Source of the DNA: an uncultured Pseudomonadota bacterium
GTDB lineage: Bacteria; Pseudomonadota; Alphaproteobacteria; RF32; CAG-239
Direction of reading: 5' to 3'
Assembly: GCA_902495305.1 (NCBI GenBank)
Contig: CABUWG010000005.1
Coordinates: 1-59,935 of the forward strand
Length of the DNA: 59,935 bases
Shown here: piece after piece, positions 59,855-59,935 of the stretch
Position numbering within the stretch: the stretch's first letter is position 1
How the letters are laid out: the number at the start of each line of letters is the position of its first letter
The notes under the pieces: model-generated
The model's database searches: none
What the model was told of the DNA's origin: nothing
The model's input: only the letters and a program-made list of their open reading frames with translations
Translations under genes and position numbers: made by a program

Positions 59855-59935
59855 ATGAAAAATATTAACATAAATATGCTACACATGAAACTAAACTCTG
59901 CGGTGTCAGTTTTTGCTGTTGCCGCCGCTTTCTCG
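59855..59935 (+). CDS. Cysteine-rich secreted protein, fourth copy (3' end outside window)
   Basis: 27 codons to the window edge: MKNININMLHMKLNSAVS and the signal-peptide core, identical in protein to the 5451 copy. GGGAGGAAGCCG precedes the ATG. Truncated by the end of the window. Confidence 0.9.
   Translation, partial: MKNININMLHMKLNSAVSVFAVAAAFS

Overview
The window looks like one contig of an uncultured, moderately AT-rich alphaproteobacterium, probably host-associated. This is inferred from the gene set: an lpxI-lpxB lipid A operon (LpxI instead of LpxH), a ComEC lacking the metallo-beta-lactamase domain, a LolCD-type lipoprotein exporter, and the rpmI-rplT-pheS-pheT and ftsY-mtaB blocks. 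No rRNA is present, so the placement is by gene content only.

Layout. 1-7 kb: the 3' end of a cysteine-rich secreted protein gene, tig, tRNA-Leu(UAG), a TPR lipoprotein, prfC and a full cysteine-rich paralogue. 7-12.4 kb: comEC, a small secreted protein, then five separate orphan genes in one orientation. 12.5-18.4 kb: lpxI-lpxB-citramalate synthase-like operon, an APH-fold kinase, hairpin-rich DNA and lpxA. 18.5-30.4 kb: orphans, pheST, ribosomal proteins L20 and L35, an EF-hand protein, lolD-lolC, an LTA-synthase-like sulfatase-fold membrane protein. 30.7-36.7 kb: a surface island (lipoprotein, beta-barrel protein, 1104-residue repeat lipoprotein) with a Bacteroidota look. 37-42.4 kb: a tetR-acrA-acrB type efflux operon with a visible operator. 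42.5-44.8 kb: orphans, including two genes built from one duplicated module. 44.8-54.5 kb: PfkB kinase plus TrpF-like barrel, mutY, tRNA-Leu(CAG), and a seven-gene housekeeping block (mtaB, ftsY, xseA, M23 peptidase, response regulator, uppP) behind an L-lactate dehydrogenase gene. 54.5-59.9 kb: polypyrimidine DNA, a second full cysteine-rich paralogue, small genes, glmM, another polypyrimidine tract and the start of a fourth paralogue.

Three observations stand out. (1) Four members of a cysteine-rich secreted family share a nearly invariant N-terminal half (only synonymous changes in the stretch compared) and have divergent C-terminal halves. Two of them sit behind the same promoter module and long polypyrimidine tracts; this could be a surface-diversification system. 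(2) At least ten orphan genes have AT-only leaders without a Shine-Dalgarno sequence, several behind near-consensus sigma-70 promoters, while the housekeeping genes mostly have recognisable Shine-Dalgarno sequences. (3) The 30.7-36.7 kb surface island looks foreign. Both ends of the window fall inside the cysteine-rich family, which suggests that assembly stopped at these repeats.
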